Shown here in pieces: positions 8,129-16,825 of a stretch of 64,000 bases of DNA (positions within the stretch are counted from its first letter, which is position 1; each line of letters opens with the position of its first letter). The DNA is from Microbacterium sp. UFMG61. Lineage in GTDB: Bacteria; Actinomycetota; Actinomycetes; Actinomycetales; Microbacteriaceae. The stretch is from assembly GCF_015354505.1 (NCBI RefSeq), contig NZ_JACAFP010000002.1:310001-374000 (forward strand), in the 5' to 3' direction. A program made the position numbers and the translations under genes. The notes beneath the pieces were generated by a model that saw only the letters and a list, made by a program, of their open reading frames with translations, was not told the DNA's origin and made no database searches.

Positions 8129-8947
8129 ATGTCCCTGCAGCAGCAGATCTCTGAAGCACTCGGTGTGAAGTCCGAGATCGACCCCGAGGTCGAAGTGGAG
8201 CGCCGCGTGGCCTTCCTCGTCGACTACCTGCGTGCGACCGGCGCGAAGGGCTTCGTGCTCGGCATCTCGGGAGGTCAGGACTCGACGCTCGCCGGGCGTC
8301 TGGCGCAACTCGCCGTCGAGCGCGTGCGCGCGGAAGGCGGAGAGGCGAAGTTCCTCGCCGTGCGCCTGCCGTATCGGGTGCAGAAGGATGCGGCCGACGC
8401 CGAGGCTGCGCTCGAGTTCATCGCCCCGGACTCCTCGGTCGAGGTGAACATCCAGAACGGCGTCGACGGCGTCGAAGAGGACATCGAGTTCGCCGTCACG
8501 AGCGACATCAGCGACTTCAACCGCGGGAACATCAAGGCGCGCGTGCGCATGGTGACCCAGTATGCGCTCGCCGGGCACGACGGTCTCATCGTCATCGGCA
8601 CCGACCACGCGGCTGAGGCCGTGACAGGCTTCTATACGAAGTTCGGTGACGGAGCGGCCGACATCCTGCCGTTGTCGGGACTCAGCAAGCGCCAGGGCCG
8701 CTCGCTGCTTCTGCTGCTCGGCGCTCCGGACCGACTCGCCTTCAAGACTCCGACCGCAGATCTGCTCGACGGTCAGCCCGGACGGGCCGACGAGGACGAA
8801 CTGGGGCTCACGTACGAGCAGATCGACGATTTCCTCGAGGGCCGTGAGGTCGATCCCGAGGTCGCGGGCAGGATCGAGTCGCGGTATCTGGCGACCCAGC
8901 ACAAGCGCAATCTCCCGGTCACGCCTGACGACACCTGGTGGCGCTGA
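8129..8947 (+). CDS. nadE: NadE, ammonia-dependent NAD+ synthetase (272 aa)
   Basis: Converts deamido-NAD+, ATP and ammonia to NAD+, the last step of NAD biosynthesis. The ATP-pyrophosphatase P-loop SGGQDST is at about residues 47-53 and the deamido-NAD/ammonia region [19 protein letters not shown] follows in the second half. At 272 residues it has the short E. coli/B. subtilis-type architecture without the N-terminal nitrilase (glutaminase) domain found in mycobacterial NadE, so ammonia would be the direct nitrogen donor. The ATG at 8129 directly follows GGAGGAAGAC, a strong ribosome binding site, and is chosen over an in-frame ATG at 8105. Confidence 0.93.
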   Translation: MSLQQQISEALGVKSEIDPEVEVERRVAFLVDYLRATGAKGFVLGISGGQDSTLAGRLAQLAVERVRAEGGEAKFLAVRLPYRVQKDAADAEAALEFIAPDSSVEVNIQNGVDGVEEDIEFAVTSDISDFNRGNIKARVRMVTQYALAGHDGLIVIGTDHAAEAVTGFYTKFGDGAADILPLSGLSKRQGRSLLLLLGAPDRLAFKTPTADLLDGQPGRADEDELGLTYEQIDDFLEGREVDPEVAGRIESRYLATQHKRNLPVTPDDTWWR

Positions 8948-9014
8948 CACACGGCTGAATGCCCGTGTCGGATGCCGCGGCTAGTGTCGAAGCATCCGAC
9001 AGAACGGGAGCATC

Positions 9015-12000
9015 GTGCGGATCGACACTCAGGCGCAGCGCGTCATCTGGAGCGCCAGCGACCTCAAGGCGGCCGCCGAATGCGAGTTCGCCTGGTGCCG
9101 TGCGATCGACGCGAAGCTGGGCCGTGTCCCTGCGGTCGAGGAGCCGGAAGACGCGACGCTCGCCCGCGCGGCGCGCCTCGGTGATGTCCACGAGCGGAAC
9201 GTCCTCGCTCGGTATATCGACGAGCTCGGGTCTGCGCGCGTCCACCGCATCGAGAAGGTGTCGTCAGTCGACTCCGAGGCACTCGCGGCCGCCGTCGACG
9301 AGACCGTGCGAGCGTTGCAGTCCGACGCGGTGGTCGTATTCCAGGCCGCGTTCGCGACGCCCGAGTTCGTCGGGTTCGCCGACTTCCTGAAGCGAGACGA
9401 CGACGGCCGCTGGCGAGTGCAGGACTCGAAGCTCGCGCGCAAGGCGCGGGTGACCGCTCTCATGCAGCTCGCGGCATACGTCGACCAGCTCGACCGACTG
9501 GGAATCCCGCGTTCCGACGAGGTCGACCTCATCCTCGGCGACGGCTCGATCAGCACCCACGCCGTCGACGACCTGCTTCCGCTCTTCCAGGTGAGGCGGG
9601 CGCGGCTGCGTGCGCTCATCACCGACCGCAGGATCGATGACCCGTCGTCCGACGCGGCCCTCGACTGGGGCGACGACCGAGGTGACCTCGAGATCGTGGC
9701 GTGCGGTCGCTGCGCGACGTGTGAAGAGCAGGTGATCGCTCATCGCGATCTGCTCATGGTGGCCCGGATGCGCCCCGTGCAGCGTGCGCGGCTGCGGGCG
9801 GCGGGCATCGAGACGATCGACGCTCTGGCGTCCGCGACCGCGTCACCGGAGGGGATGAACGTCGACACCTTCGAGACGCTGCGCGCGCAGGCGCAGCTGC
9901 AGCTCAGGGCGGATGCCGAGGGGGCGCCGACCTACGACGTGCACTATGCCGCGGCGATCCATACGCTGCCGGTGCCGAGCCACGGTGACATCTTCTTCGA
10001 CTTCGAGGGCGACCCCCTCTACACCGAGCCCGCGCCGGACGGTGAGGCGCACTGGGGGATCGACTACCTCTTCGGCTGGGTCGACAACGCCGATCAGTAC
10101 ACCGCCCTGTGGGCTCACGACTTCGCTGCGGAGCGCGAGGCCTTCGAGCGGTTCCTCGACGTCGTGAAGCTGCGTCGAGCAGCACATCCGGGCATGCACA
10201 TCTATCACTACGCGCCCTACGAGACATCTCACCTGGTGGCCATGGCGGCGCGCCATGGCGTGCGCGAGGGAGAGATCGATCGGCTGCTGCGCGAGGGCGT
10301 CTTCGTCGACCTCTACCCGCTGGTGCTGCGAACGGTGCGGGTGGGGTCGAGGTCGTACTCGATCAAGAAGCTCGAGCCGCTGTACATGGGCGAGGATGTG
10401 CGCACGAGCGACGTGCAGAAGGGCGACGACTCGATCGTGCAGTACGTCGCCGCGAAGGAGCTGGCTGCCGCGGGGGAGCAGGCAGAGGCTGATGCGGTGT
10501 TCGCGGACCTGGCTGACTACAACCGCTACGACTGCGTGTCGACCAGGCGGCTGCGCAACTGGCTGATCGAGATCGCGAAGAAAGAGGGTGTCAACCCCGC
10601 GCCGCCCGACGAGGCCGACGAGGTGATCTACCAGCCGTCGCCGCGGTCGGTCGCCCTGCTCGCCGATGCCGAACGGGCGGTCGACGCCGGCGAAGACGGT
10701 CAGGTGCATCGCATCGCGGCCGCCGCCATCGACTACTTCCCGCGCGAGGCGAAGAGCTTCTGGGTGTCGCATTTCCAGCGCCTCCGTGAGCCCGTGACCA
10801 TGTGGGACAGCACGCGTGACGTGGTGCGGATCGACGGTGCGTCGTCTATCGTGCAGCGAGACTGGAGCGTCGCGGAGGGGCGTCGCGTGATGTCTCGCGA
10901 CCTCGAGGTCCGCGGCGAGGTGTCGCCCGGAACCACGCTCGGTGTCGGGTCGCAACCCTTCGCGCTGTACCCGGTCCCGGCGCCGTTCGACACCGAGGTG
11001 CCGTCGCGTGCCGTGCACGTTCCGCACACGGTCACGGTCGCCGAGGTGCTCGACGACGGCTACCTGATCACCGAGACGGCGATCCAGGGGCAGACCTGGG
11101 ACGAGCTGCCGCTCGCACTGACCCCGGCGGCACCCCCGCGCGTCGTCTCCCTGCAGGGAGCGATCGACGAATGGGCCGACACGGTGCACGATGCGGCCCC
11201 GCGCTTCCCCCGTGATGCCGCGACCGACATCCTGCGTCGCATCCCCCCGCGAACGATCTCCGGAGACCCTCTGCCGGTCGCGGGCGATGACACGATCGAT
11301 GCCATCGTGCGCGGCATCCTCGACCTCGACCGCAGCTACCTCGCCGTACAGGGACCTCCGGGAACGGGCAAGACCTACACCGGCTCACAGGTGATCGCGC
11401 GCCTCGTCAACGAACACGGCTACCGCATCGGCGTCGTGGCGCAGTCGCACGCGATCATCGAGAATCTGCTCGAGCGAGTGGTGGCCGACGGAGTGCCCGC
11501 GGCGCAGGTGGGCAAGGCTCCGAAAGACCCCTCCGCAGACGCGACGTACACCGTCATCCCGAAGAACGGCATGGCGTCGTTCCTGGGCGAGCACGCCCAG
11601 CACGGCGCGGTCGTCGGAGGAACCGCGTGGGACTTCAGCAACACCGCGCGCGTCGACCGAGGCGGCCTCGATCTGCTCGTGGTCGATGAGGCGGGGCAGT
11701 TCTCGCTCGCGTCGACGATCGCCGTCGCCGCCGGCGCCCAGCGACTGCTGCTGCTCGGCGATCCGCAGCAGCTTCCGCAGGTCAGTCAGGGTGCGCACCC
11801 CGAACCCGTCGACACGTCGGCATTGGGGTGGGTCATGGACGGCGACGCGGTCGTCCGGCCCGAATACGGCTACTTCCTGGCGAGGTCGTGGCGCATGCAT
11901 CCGTCTGTCGCGGCGCCGGTCTCGACGCTCGCCTACGCAGGCCAGCTCGCCTCGGCGCCGGGTACCGAGCTGAGATCGCTCGACGGCGTCGACCCGGGGC

Positions 12001-12485
12001 TGCACGTCGTCGCTCTGCGCCACCGTGGCAATGCCACGCAGTCGCCGGAAGAAGCGGCGCAGGTCGTCGCGCTCGTGCGGGACCTCGTCGGACGCACCTT
12101 CACGGACAATGACCCGGATGCCACGGCGAGGCCCCTGGCGCAGAGCGACATCATCGTCGTCGCACCGTACAACGCGCAGCGTCAGATGGTCCTCGACGCG
12201 CTTGCCGTGGCGGGATACGCCGATGTGCCGGTCGGCACCGTCGACAACTTCCAGGGCAAGGAGGCGGTGGTCTCGATCACGTCACTCGCCGCGTCCAGCG
12301 GACGCGATGCCCCGCGCGGCCCCGAGTTCCTGCTGTTGCAGAATCGGCTGAATGTGGCGATCTCGCGCGCCCAGGTCGCGGCGTATCTGATCCATTCACC
12401 GGCGCTCCTCGACGATCTTCCGAGAACGCCGGAAGGCGTCGCGCGTCTCAGCGCCTTCGCCCGACTCGTCGGCGCGGCCGGCTGA
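9015..12485 (+). CDS. TM0106-type RecB-like nuclease fused to RNase H-like exonuclease and SF1 helicase (1156 aa)
   Basis: Three enzymatic parts in one chain. Residues about 1-290: RecB/Cas4-like PD-(D/E)XK region with FVGFADFL and QDSKLARKA, flanked by Cys23/Cys28 and Cys230-x2-Cys233-x2-Cys236, a pattern that may hold an Fe-S cluster as in Dna2/AddB-type nucleases. Residues about 325-520: RNase H-like DEDD segment with FDFEGDP (D329, E331), YHYAPYE and YNRYDCVSTRRL. Residues about 760-1156: UPF1/Dna2-like superfamily 1 helicase with Walker A GPPGTGKT (780-787), DEAGQ box, GDPQQLPQ, SWRMHP and NVAISRAQ. It is probably a DNA end-processing or repair motor; its in vivo role is not established. 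GTG start with ACGGGAG upstream. Confidence 0.85.
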   Translation: MRIDTQAQRVIWSASDLKAAAECEFAWCRAIDAKLGRVPAVEEPEDATLARAARLGDVHERNVLARYIDELGSARVHRIEKVSSVDSEALAAAVDETVRALQSDAVVVFQAAFATPEFVGFADFLKRDDDGRWRVQDSKLARKARVTALMQLAAYVDQLDRLGIPRSDEVDLILGDGSISTHAVDDLLPLFQVRRARLRALITDRRIDDPSSDAALDWGDDRGDLEIVACGRCATCEEQVIAHRDLLMVARMRPVQRARLRAAGIETIDALASATASPEGMNVDTFETLRAQAQLQLRADAEGAPTYDVHYAAAIHTLPVPSHGDIFFDFEGDPLYTEPAPDGEAHWGIDYLFGWVDNADQYTALWAHDFAAEREAFERFLDVVKLRRAAHPGMHIYHYAPYETSHLVAMAARHGVREGEIDRLLREGVFVDLYPLVLRTVRVGSRSYSIKKLEPLYMGEDVRTSDVQKGDDSIVQYVAAKELAAAGEQAEADAVFADLADYNRYDCVSTRRLRNWLIEIAKKEGVNPAPPDEADEVIYQPSPRSVALLADAERAVDAGEDGQVHRIAAAAIDYFPREAKSFWVSHFQRLREPVTMWDSTRDVVRIDGASSIVQRDWSVAEGRRVMSRDLEVRGEVSPGTTLGVGSQPFALYPVPAPFDTEVPSRAVHVPHTVTVAEVLDDGYLITETAIQGQTWDELPLALTPAAPPRVVSLQGAIDEWADTVHDAAPRFPRDAATDILRRIPPRTISGDPLPVAGDDTIDAIVRGILDLDRSYLAVQGPPGTGKTYTGSQVIARLVNEHGYRIGVVAQSHAIIENLLERVVADGVPAAQVGKAPKDPSADATYTVIPKNGMASFLGEHAQHGAVVGGTAWDFSNTARVDRGGLDLLVVDEAGQFSLASTIAVAAGAQRLLLLGDPQQLPQVSQGAHPEPVDTSALGWVMDGDAVVRPEYGYFLARSWRMHPSVAAPVSTLAYAGQLASAPGTELRSLDGVDPGLHVVALRHRGNATQSPEEAAQVVALVRDLVGRTFTDNDPDATARPLAQSDIIVVAPYNAQRQMVLDALAVAGYADVPVGTVDNFQGKEAVVSITSLAASSGRDAPRGPEFLLLQNRLNVAISRAQVAAYLIHSPALLDDLPRTPEGVARLSAFARLVGAAG

Positions 12486-12495
12486 GAGGACTTCC

Positions 12496-13263
12496 ATGCA
12501 CACGATCGATGAGATCCTCCGGGCATCCGCTGCCTGGGTCTGGTTCCCTCGCGACAGCGAGGAGCAGAAGGAGCACCTGCAGCTCGTCCGGTATCCGGCG
12601 CGGTTCGGAGGCGGGGTCAGGGGCTCTCAGGTCGACTCGGCGGCCGACGCCGCCACTGTCGTGGATCATGCCCTCGAGCGCACTCGTCGCTGGGGCGAAT
12701 CCGAGTTGCGGTTCTGGACGAACGCGTCGGATACCCCCGACATCGAGCACGAGCTGCGTCGCCGCGGCGCCGAGCACTTCGACACCGTGGCGGTCTTCGC
12801 ACGGAAGGTCGACGGACTCTCGGTAGACGTTCCCCCCGGGGCGACAGCGGAGGTCGTTCGCTCGATCGATCAGGTGCGCGAGGTCGATTCCATCAACGTC
12901 CCGGTCTGGGAGCAGACGCCCCTCGACGAGGCCGGTCTCGTGACGGAGCTCGCCGAGGCCACCGAGGCACTGGACGCGCGCACCGGCTTCCGTGTGCTCG
13001 GCCGCCTGGACGGCGACGCGGTCAGCACCGGCGGCTGTACGATCGTCGACGGATTCACCCGGCTCTGGGGAGCGGCGACTCTCGAGCGGTCTCGGGGGCG
13101 CGGAGCCTATCGCGCGGTTCTCGCAGAGCGACTGCGCGTGAGCGCCGAGATGGGGGCGACCACCGCACTGGTGAAGGGGCGCGTCTCGACGTCGGCGCCC
13201 ATCCTCGCTCGGTCGGGGTTCATCCATCACGGCGATGAGCGGGGATATCTGCTTCGCGTCTGA
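12496..13263 (+). CDS. GNAT family N-acetyltransferase (255 aa)
   Basis: Acetyl-CoA-dependent N-acetyltransferase of unknown substrate. The C-terminal third has the GNAT core: a beta strand with VSTGGCTIVDGFTRLWGAAT, the acetyl-CoA loop LERSRGRGAYRAVL (R-x-x-G-x-G-A-like) and the final VSTSAPILARSGFIHHGDERGY. The N-terminal part is divergent and could form a second, degenerate GNAT fold, as in other 250-residue members. Its ATG lies 10 bases after the helicase stop with GAGAGGACTTCC between, so the two genes are probably cotranscribed. Confidence 0.75.
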   Translation: MHTIDEILRASAAWVWFPRDSEEQKEHLQLVRYPARFGGGVRGSQVDSAADAATVVDHALERTRRWGESELRFWTNASDTPDIEHELRRRGAEHFDTVAVFARKVDGLSVDVPPGATAEVVRSIDQVREVDSINVPVWEQTPLDEAGLVTELAEATEALDARTGFRVLGRLDGDAVSTGGCTIVDGFTRLWGAATLERSRGRGAYRAVLAERLRVSAEMGATTALVKGRVSTSAPILARSGFIHHGDERGYLLRV

Positions 13264-13280
13264 TCGCGTGAGCACCGAGA

Positions 13281-13297
13281 GCGGGCCGCAGGCCCGC
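13281..13297 (+). terminator. GC hairpin after the GNAT gene
   Basis: GCGGGCC, three-base loop, GGCCCGC: a perfect 7-bp stem 17 bases beyond the stop codon. There is no T-run, which is common for actinobacterial terminators. Function as terminator is inferred. Confidence 0.4.
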
Positions 13298-13345
13298 GAG
13301 CATGGCGAGTGGCGCCGCAGAGTTCAGAGTGCACCGCGCTCAGTC

Positions 13346-13390
13346 GCCTCCGAGAGCAGAGTAGCCTCCGAGAGCAGAGACGCCTCCGAA
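13346..13390. repeat. 18-bp tandem repeat, 2.5 copies
   Basis: GCCTCCGAGAGCAGAG plus two variable bases starts at 13346, again at 13364, and a truncated copy GCCTCCGA begins at 13382. It fills the gap between the convergent GNAT and upp genes. The unit length is divisible by three but no credible gene covers it. Confidence 0.6.
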
Positions 13391-13409
13391 ATCCCCGGCG
13401 CCGCGGAAC

Positions 13410-14042
13410 TCAGACCGTGCCGTACAGGCGGTCTCCGGCGTCGCCGAGGCCCGGGACGATGTAGCCCTTATCGTTCAGGCGCTCGTCGAGAGCGCCGAGC
13501 ACGAGCGTCACGTCGCGGTCGCCGACCAGCGCCTCGATCGCGGCGACACCCTCCGGCGTGCCCAGCAGGCAGATCGCTGTGACGTCCTTCGCCCCACGGT
13601 CGAAGAGGAACTGGATCGCGGCGGCGAGCGAACCGCCGGTCGCGAGCATCGGGTCGATCGCGAAGCACTGGCGGTCGCTCAGGTCGTCGGGAAGACGCTC
13701 GGCGTAGGTCGTCGGCTCGAAGGTCTCCTCGTCGCGGACCATGCCGAGGAAGCCGACCTCTGCGGTCGGCAGAAGCTTCACGAGGCCTTCGAGCATGCCG
13801 AGGCCCGCGCGCAGGATCGGAACGACGATCGGGCGCGGTTCGGAGATCTTCACGCCCATCGTCGTCGTCACCGGCGTGGTGATCTCGATGGGGCTGACCT
13901 TGACGTTGCGGGTCGCCTCGTACGCGAGGAGCGTCACGAGCTCCTCGGTCAGCTGACGGAAGACGGGCGAGGGTGTGCGGTGGTCGCGCAGGACCGAGAG
14001 CTTGTGGGTGACGAGAGGGTGGTCGGCGACGTGGACACGCAT
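13410..14042 (-). CDS. upp: Upp, uracil phosphoribosyltransferase (210 aa)
   Basis: Pyrimidine salvage: uracil plus PRPP gives UMP. The PRPP-binding signature appears as [17 protein letters not shown] (about residues 127-143) and the uracil-binding C-terminus as [27 protein letters not shown] is the conserved N-terminal active-site strand. Length is that of the bacterial family (about 208-210). Transcribed leftwards; its ATG at 14042 is six bases after TAGCCT, so likely leaderless, and shares a 150-base divergent region with tadA. Confidence 0.96.
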   Translation of the reverse strand: MRVHVADHPLVTHKLSVLRDHRTPSPVFRQLTEELVTLLAYEATRNVKVSPIEITTPVTTTMGVKISEPRPIVVPILRAGLGMLEGLVKLLPTAEVGFLGMVRDEETFEPTTYAERLPDDLSDRQCFAIDPMLATGGSLAAAIQFLFDRGAKDVTAICLLGTPEGVAAIEALVGDRDVTLVLGALDERLNDKGYIVPGLGDAGDRLYGTV

Positions 14043-14048
14043 GGATAC

Positions 14049-14054
14049 AGGCTA
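14049..14054 (-). promoter_or_regulatory. -10-like TAGCCT, six bases before upp ATG
   Basis: Minus-strand TAGCCT followed by six bases and the upp start codon; leaderless arrangement. Confidence 0.4.
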
Positions 14055-14180
14055 ATGCGCCGGACGCCCTCGCACGACATCGGATGCGTGCGCGGTGGCG
14101 CCCGCCACCCCGCGATTCGCGCGAGCGCGCGGCCGATCATCGGGCCCCGGGAGTGCTGAACCGCCCGCAGACGCCTGTCG

Positions 14181-14186
14181 TAGGCT
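14181..14186 (+). promoter_or_regulatory. -10-like TAGGCT, six bases before tadA ATG
   Basis: TAGGCT, six bases, then the tadA ATG at 14193; leaderless arrangement, divergent from the upp promoter. Confidence 0.4.
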
Positions 14187-14192
14187 CGACAC

Positions 14193-14648
14193 ATGACTGC
14201 TGCCGACCGCCTCGCGATGGCCCGTGCGCTCGAGCTCGCAGCCGAGGCCGCGGCGGCATCCGAGATCCCGGTCGGGGCAGTCGTGCTCGACGCGGCGGGG
14301 GTCATCGTCGCCGAGGGGCGCAACGACCGCGAGGCGACGCACGACCCGACCGGGCACGCCGAGGTCGAGGCGCTGCGCATGGCCGCGGCATCCGCGGGTT
14401 CATGGAACCTCGACGGCCACACCCTCGTGGTGACCCTGGAGCCCTGCCTGATGTGCGCGGGCGCCATCCTGCAGGCGCGCATCGGCCGCGTGGTGTTCGG
14501 CGCCTGGGACGAGAAGGCGGGCGCAGCGGGGTCGATGTACGACGTGCTCCGGGATCGCCGTCTGCCTTATCGAGCCGAGGTCATCGGAGGTGTCGAGGCG
14601 GACGCCTCGACACGGCTGCTGCGGGACTTCTTCGAACAGCGCCGCTGA
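14193..14648 (+). CDS. tadA: TadA, tRNA-specific adenosine-34 deaminase (151 aa)
   Basis: Zinc-dependent deaminase converting the wobble A34 of tRNA-Arg(ACG) to inosine. The cytidine-deaminase-fold zinc ligands are visible: HAE (H-x-E, about residue 55) and PCLMCAGA (P-C-x2-C, about 86-89). FGAWDEKAGAAGS is the TadA-typical segment. Length is usual (about 150). It faces the CDF transporter gene tail to tail with only 13 bases between. A free cytosine or guanine deaminase is a less likely alternative given the A-R-I-G-R-V-V-F-G-A context. Confidence 0.9.
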   Translation: MTAADRLAMARALELAAEAAAASEIPVGAVVLDAAGVIVAEGRNDREATHDPTGHAEVEALRMAAASAGSWNLDGHTLVVTLEPCLMCAGAILQARIGRVVFGAWDEKAGAAGSMYDVLRDRRLPYRAEVIGGVEADASTRLLRDFFEQRR

Positions 14649-14661
14649 CCGGAGGACTCGA

Positions 14662-15633
14662 TCAGTCCGAGGACTTGAGCACGAACACGTCGGTCGAGGG
14701 CTCGGGGTCGAGTGACGGTCGGTAGACGTCGGGCTCGATATAGATGACCCGGGCAGTCGGAACGGCCTCGCGGATGCGCGCTTCGATCGCGTCGATGTCC
14801 ACCGCGGCTTCCCGCAGCGGCTTGTCGGCGTTGAGCGCGATCTTCGCGGCCACCATGAGCTCATCGGGCCCGAGGTACAGGGTCTTCATGTGGATGATCT
14901 TCTCGATCTCGTCGCCGGCATTGATCGCGTCGACGATGCGGTCGTGATCCGCCGTGGTCGCGCCCTCGCCGACGAGAAGGCTCTTCGTCTCGACTCCGAG
15001 CACGATCGCGATCAGCACCAGCAGGATGCCGATCATCAGCGTGCCGAGCGCGTCGAAGACGGGATTGCCGGTGATGACCGTGAGTCCGACGCCGAGCAGG
15101 GCGAAGGTGAGGCCGGTGAGCGCCCCGACATCCTCGAGCAGCACGACGGGCAGCTCCGGCGCCTTCGCGCGGCGCACGAACGACACCCAGGACTGGTTCT
15201 TGTCGCGCACGAGGTTGCTCTCCTTCACCGCGGTGCGCAGCGAAAACGACTCGAGTCCGATGGCGACCACCAGCACGACGAGAGGCAACCACCACCAGGT
15301 CTCGTCGAGCTCGTGCGGGTGGGTGAGCTTGTCGATCGCCTCGTAGATCGCGAACAGTCCACCGACCGAGAACAGGATGATCGAGACCACGAACGCGTAG
15401 ACGTAGCGCTCGCGCCCATAGCCGAACGGATGCGCCCGGTCGGCCTCGCGCTTCGCCTTGCGCCCGCCCAGCATGAGCAGCAGCTGGTTGCCGGAATCGG
15501 CGACCGAGTGGATGGCCTCGGCGAGCATCGACGCCGATCCCGAGAGCGCCCACGCGAGGAACTTCGCCAGGGCGATGCCCAGATTCGCCAGGAATGCCGC
15601 GATGATCGCCTTGCTGCCGCCCGATGCACTCAT
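14662..15633 (-). CDS. CDF family divalent metal cation transporter (323 aa)
   Basis: Cation diffusion facilitator exporting Zn2+ or a related divalent metal in exchange for protons. Membrane segments fill residues about 8-215; the transmembrane metal-site motif H-S-V-A-D (about residues 42-46) is in helix 2. After the membrane part, a cytoplasmic ferredoxin-like domain of about 90 residues follows (MVAAKIAL...IEARIREAVP). It resembles the ZNT9-like group with a long TM3-TM4 linker (VRDKNQSWVSFVRRAKAPE). Its ATG follows TAGACT at six bases. Metal specificity is not readable from the sequence alone. Confidence 0.85.
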   Translation of the reverse strand: MSASGGSKAIIAAFLANLGIALAKFLAWALSGSASMLAEAIHSVADSGNQLLLMLGGRKAKREADRAHPFGYGRERYVYAFVVSIILFSVGGLFAIYEAIDKLTHPHELDETWWWLPLVVLVVAIGLESFSLRTAVKESNLVRDKNQSWVSFVRRAKAPELPVVLLEDVGALTGLTFALLGVGLTVITGNPVFDALGTLMIGILLVLIAIVLGVETKSLLVGEGATTADHDRIVDAINAGDEIEKIIHMKTLYLGPDELMVAAKIALNADKPLREAAVDIDAIEARIREAVPTARVIYIEPDVYRPSLDPEPSTDVFVLKSSD

Positions 15634-15639
15634 GCGATG

Positions 15640-15645
15640 AGTCTA
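15640..15645 (-). promoter_or_regulatory. -10-like TAGACT, six bases before the CDF gene ATG
   Basis: Minus-strand TAGACT, six bases, ATG at 15633. It is one half of a divergent pair with the proC promoter 37 bases away. Confidence 0.45.
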
Positions 15646-15681
15646 GATCGGCTACCCGGCAGACGCCGGGTACGCCCGCCG

Positions 15682-15687
15682 TAGGAT
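15682..15687 (+). promoter_or_regulatory. -10-like TAGGAT, six bases before proC ATG
   Basis: TAGGAT, six bases, ATG at 15694; leaderless arrangement for proC. Confidence 0.45.
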
Positions 15688-15693
15688 GACGAC

Positions 15694-16533
15694 ATGGCTG
15701 ACTCTCTTCCCGCTCTCGCGTTCCTCGGTGCCGGTTCGATGGGCGGTGCGATCCTCCGAGGGGTGGTCGCATCCGGCATCCGGGTCGACGGCGGCATCAC
15801 GGCCACGAACCGCACGCCCGAGAAGGCCGCGACCTTCGCCGACATCGACGGCGTCACCAGCATCGCCCTCTCCGAGACGTCTGACGGCAATGCGACGGCG
15901 GTCTCGACGGCGCGGATCGTCCTCGTCGGAGTGAAGCCCGCGATGGTCCCCGACCTGCTGCGCGAGATCGCACCGCATCTGGGCGACGACGCGATCGTCG
16001 TGAGTCTCGCCGCCGGCGTCACCCTGCAGACCTTCGCCGACAACCTCGGTGCCGACGTCCGCGTGATCCGGTCGATGCCGAACACGCCCTCGACGGTCGG
16101 CAAGGGGGTCACCGGTCTCGCGGCGGGTGCGGCGGCATCCGCTGACGACCTCGCTCTCGTGCACCGCCTGTTCGAGACGGTCGGCGCCGTGGTCGAGGTC
16201 CCGGAATCGCAGATCGACGCCCTCTCGACCATCTCGGGCTCGGGCCCCGCCTACGTCTACCTGCTGATCGAGGAGCTCACGAAGGCCGCCATCGGCATGG
16301 GCTTCACCGAGGCCGATGCGCGGACGATGGTCGAGCAGACCTTCATCGGCGCCGCCGCGCTTCTCGACGCCTCGGGGGAGGAGCCCTCCGAGCTCCGCCG
16401 ACGCGTCACGAGCCCGAAGGGCACCACGGAGCGGGCCGTCGCGGTGCTGCAGGACGCGCGGCTCGATCGCACGTTCTCGGAGGCCGCAGCCGCAGCGCTC
16501 GCACGGGCGAAGGAACTCGCCGCAGGCGCCTGA
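15694..16533 (+). CDS. proC: ProC, pyrroline-5-carboxylate reductase (279 aa)
   Basis: Last step of proline biosynthesis, NAD(P)H-dependent reduction of 1-pyrroline-5-carboxylate. N-terminal Rossmann motif GAGSMGGAIL (about residues 11-20), central IRSMPNTPSTVGKG, and the C-terminal dimerisation domain with ISGSGPAYVYLLIEEL and VTSPKGTTERAV, the family signature. Length is usual. The DUF1905 gene starts one base after its stop, so the two are cotranscribed. In M. tuberculosis proC is immediately followed by the excisionase-like and bS22 genes; here those sit about 6 kb further on. Confidence 0.95.
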   Translation: MADSLPALAFLGAGSMGGAILRGVVASGIRVDGGITATNRTPEKAATFADIDGVTSIALSETSDGNATAVSTARIVLVGVKPAMVPDLLREIAPHLGDDAIVVSLAAGVTLQTFADNLGADVRVIRSMPNTPSTVGKGVTGLAAGAAASADDLALVHRLFETVGAVVEVPESQIDALSTISGSGPAYVYLLIEELTKAAIGMGFTEADARTMVEQTFIGAAALLDASGEEPSELRRRVTSPKGTTERAVAVLQDARLDRTFSEAAAAALARAKELAAGA

Positions 16534-16534
16534 C

Positions 16535-16822
16535 ATGCGGCTGCGGTTCACGGGAGAGATCTGGTTCTGGTGCGGGCCCGCCCCGTTCCACTTCGTCACC
16601 GTGCCGCCGGTCGAGAGCGAGATGATCGGCGAGGTCGCGAGCGTCGTCACGTACGGATGGGGCATGATCCCGGCTTCCGTGACGATCGGGAGCACGACAG
16701 TCACCACCGCGCTCTGGCCGAAGGACGGCGGCTACATCGTCCCCGTCAAGAAGCTGCTGCAGGATCGCGAGGGGATCGGCGTGGATGATGTCGTCGAGAT
16801 CGTCCTCGACATCGACGCCTGA
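16535..16822 (+). CDS. DUF1905 domain protein (95 aa)
   Basis: A small protein made of one DUF1905 domain: opening MRLRFTGEIWFWCGPAPFHFV, central YGWGMIPASVTIG and ALWPKDGGYIVPVKK, all typical of the family, which is predicted to form a small beta-barrel. Biochemical function is unknown. The ATG at 16535 follows the proC TGA with a single intervening base, implying translational coupling. The longer frame open from 16316 lies inside proC and is not used. Confidence 0.8.
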   Translation: MRLRFTGEIWFWCGPAPFHFVTVPPVESEMIGEVASVVTYGWGMIPASVTIGSTTVTTALWPKDGGYIVPVKKLLQDREGIGVDDVVEIVLDIDA

Positions 16823-16825
16823 CGC

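Noticed and set aside
9843..11189. 448-codon open frame opposite the nuclease-helicase gene
   Set aside because: Shadow frame with histidine/arginine-rich low-complexity product; the plus-strand gene has complete motifs.
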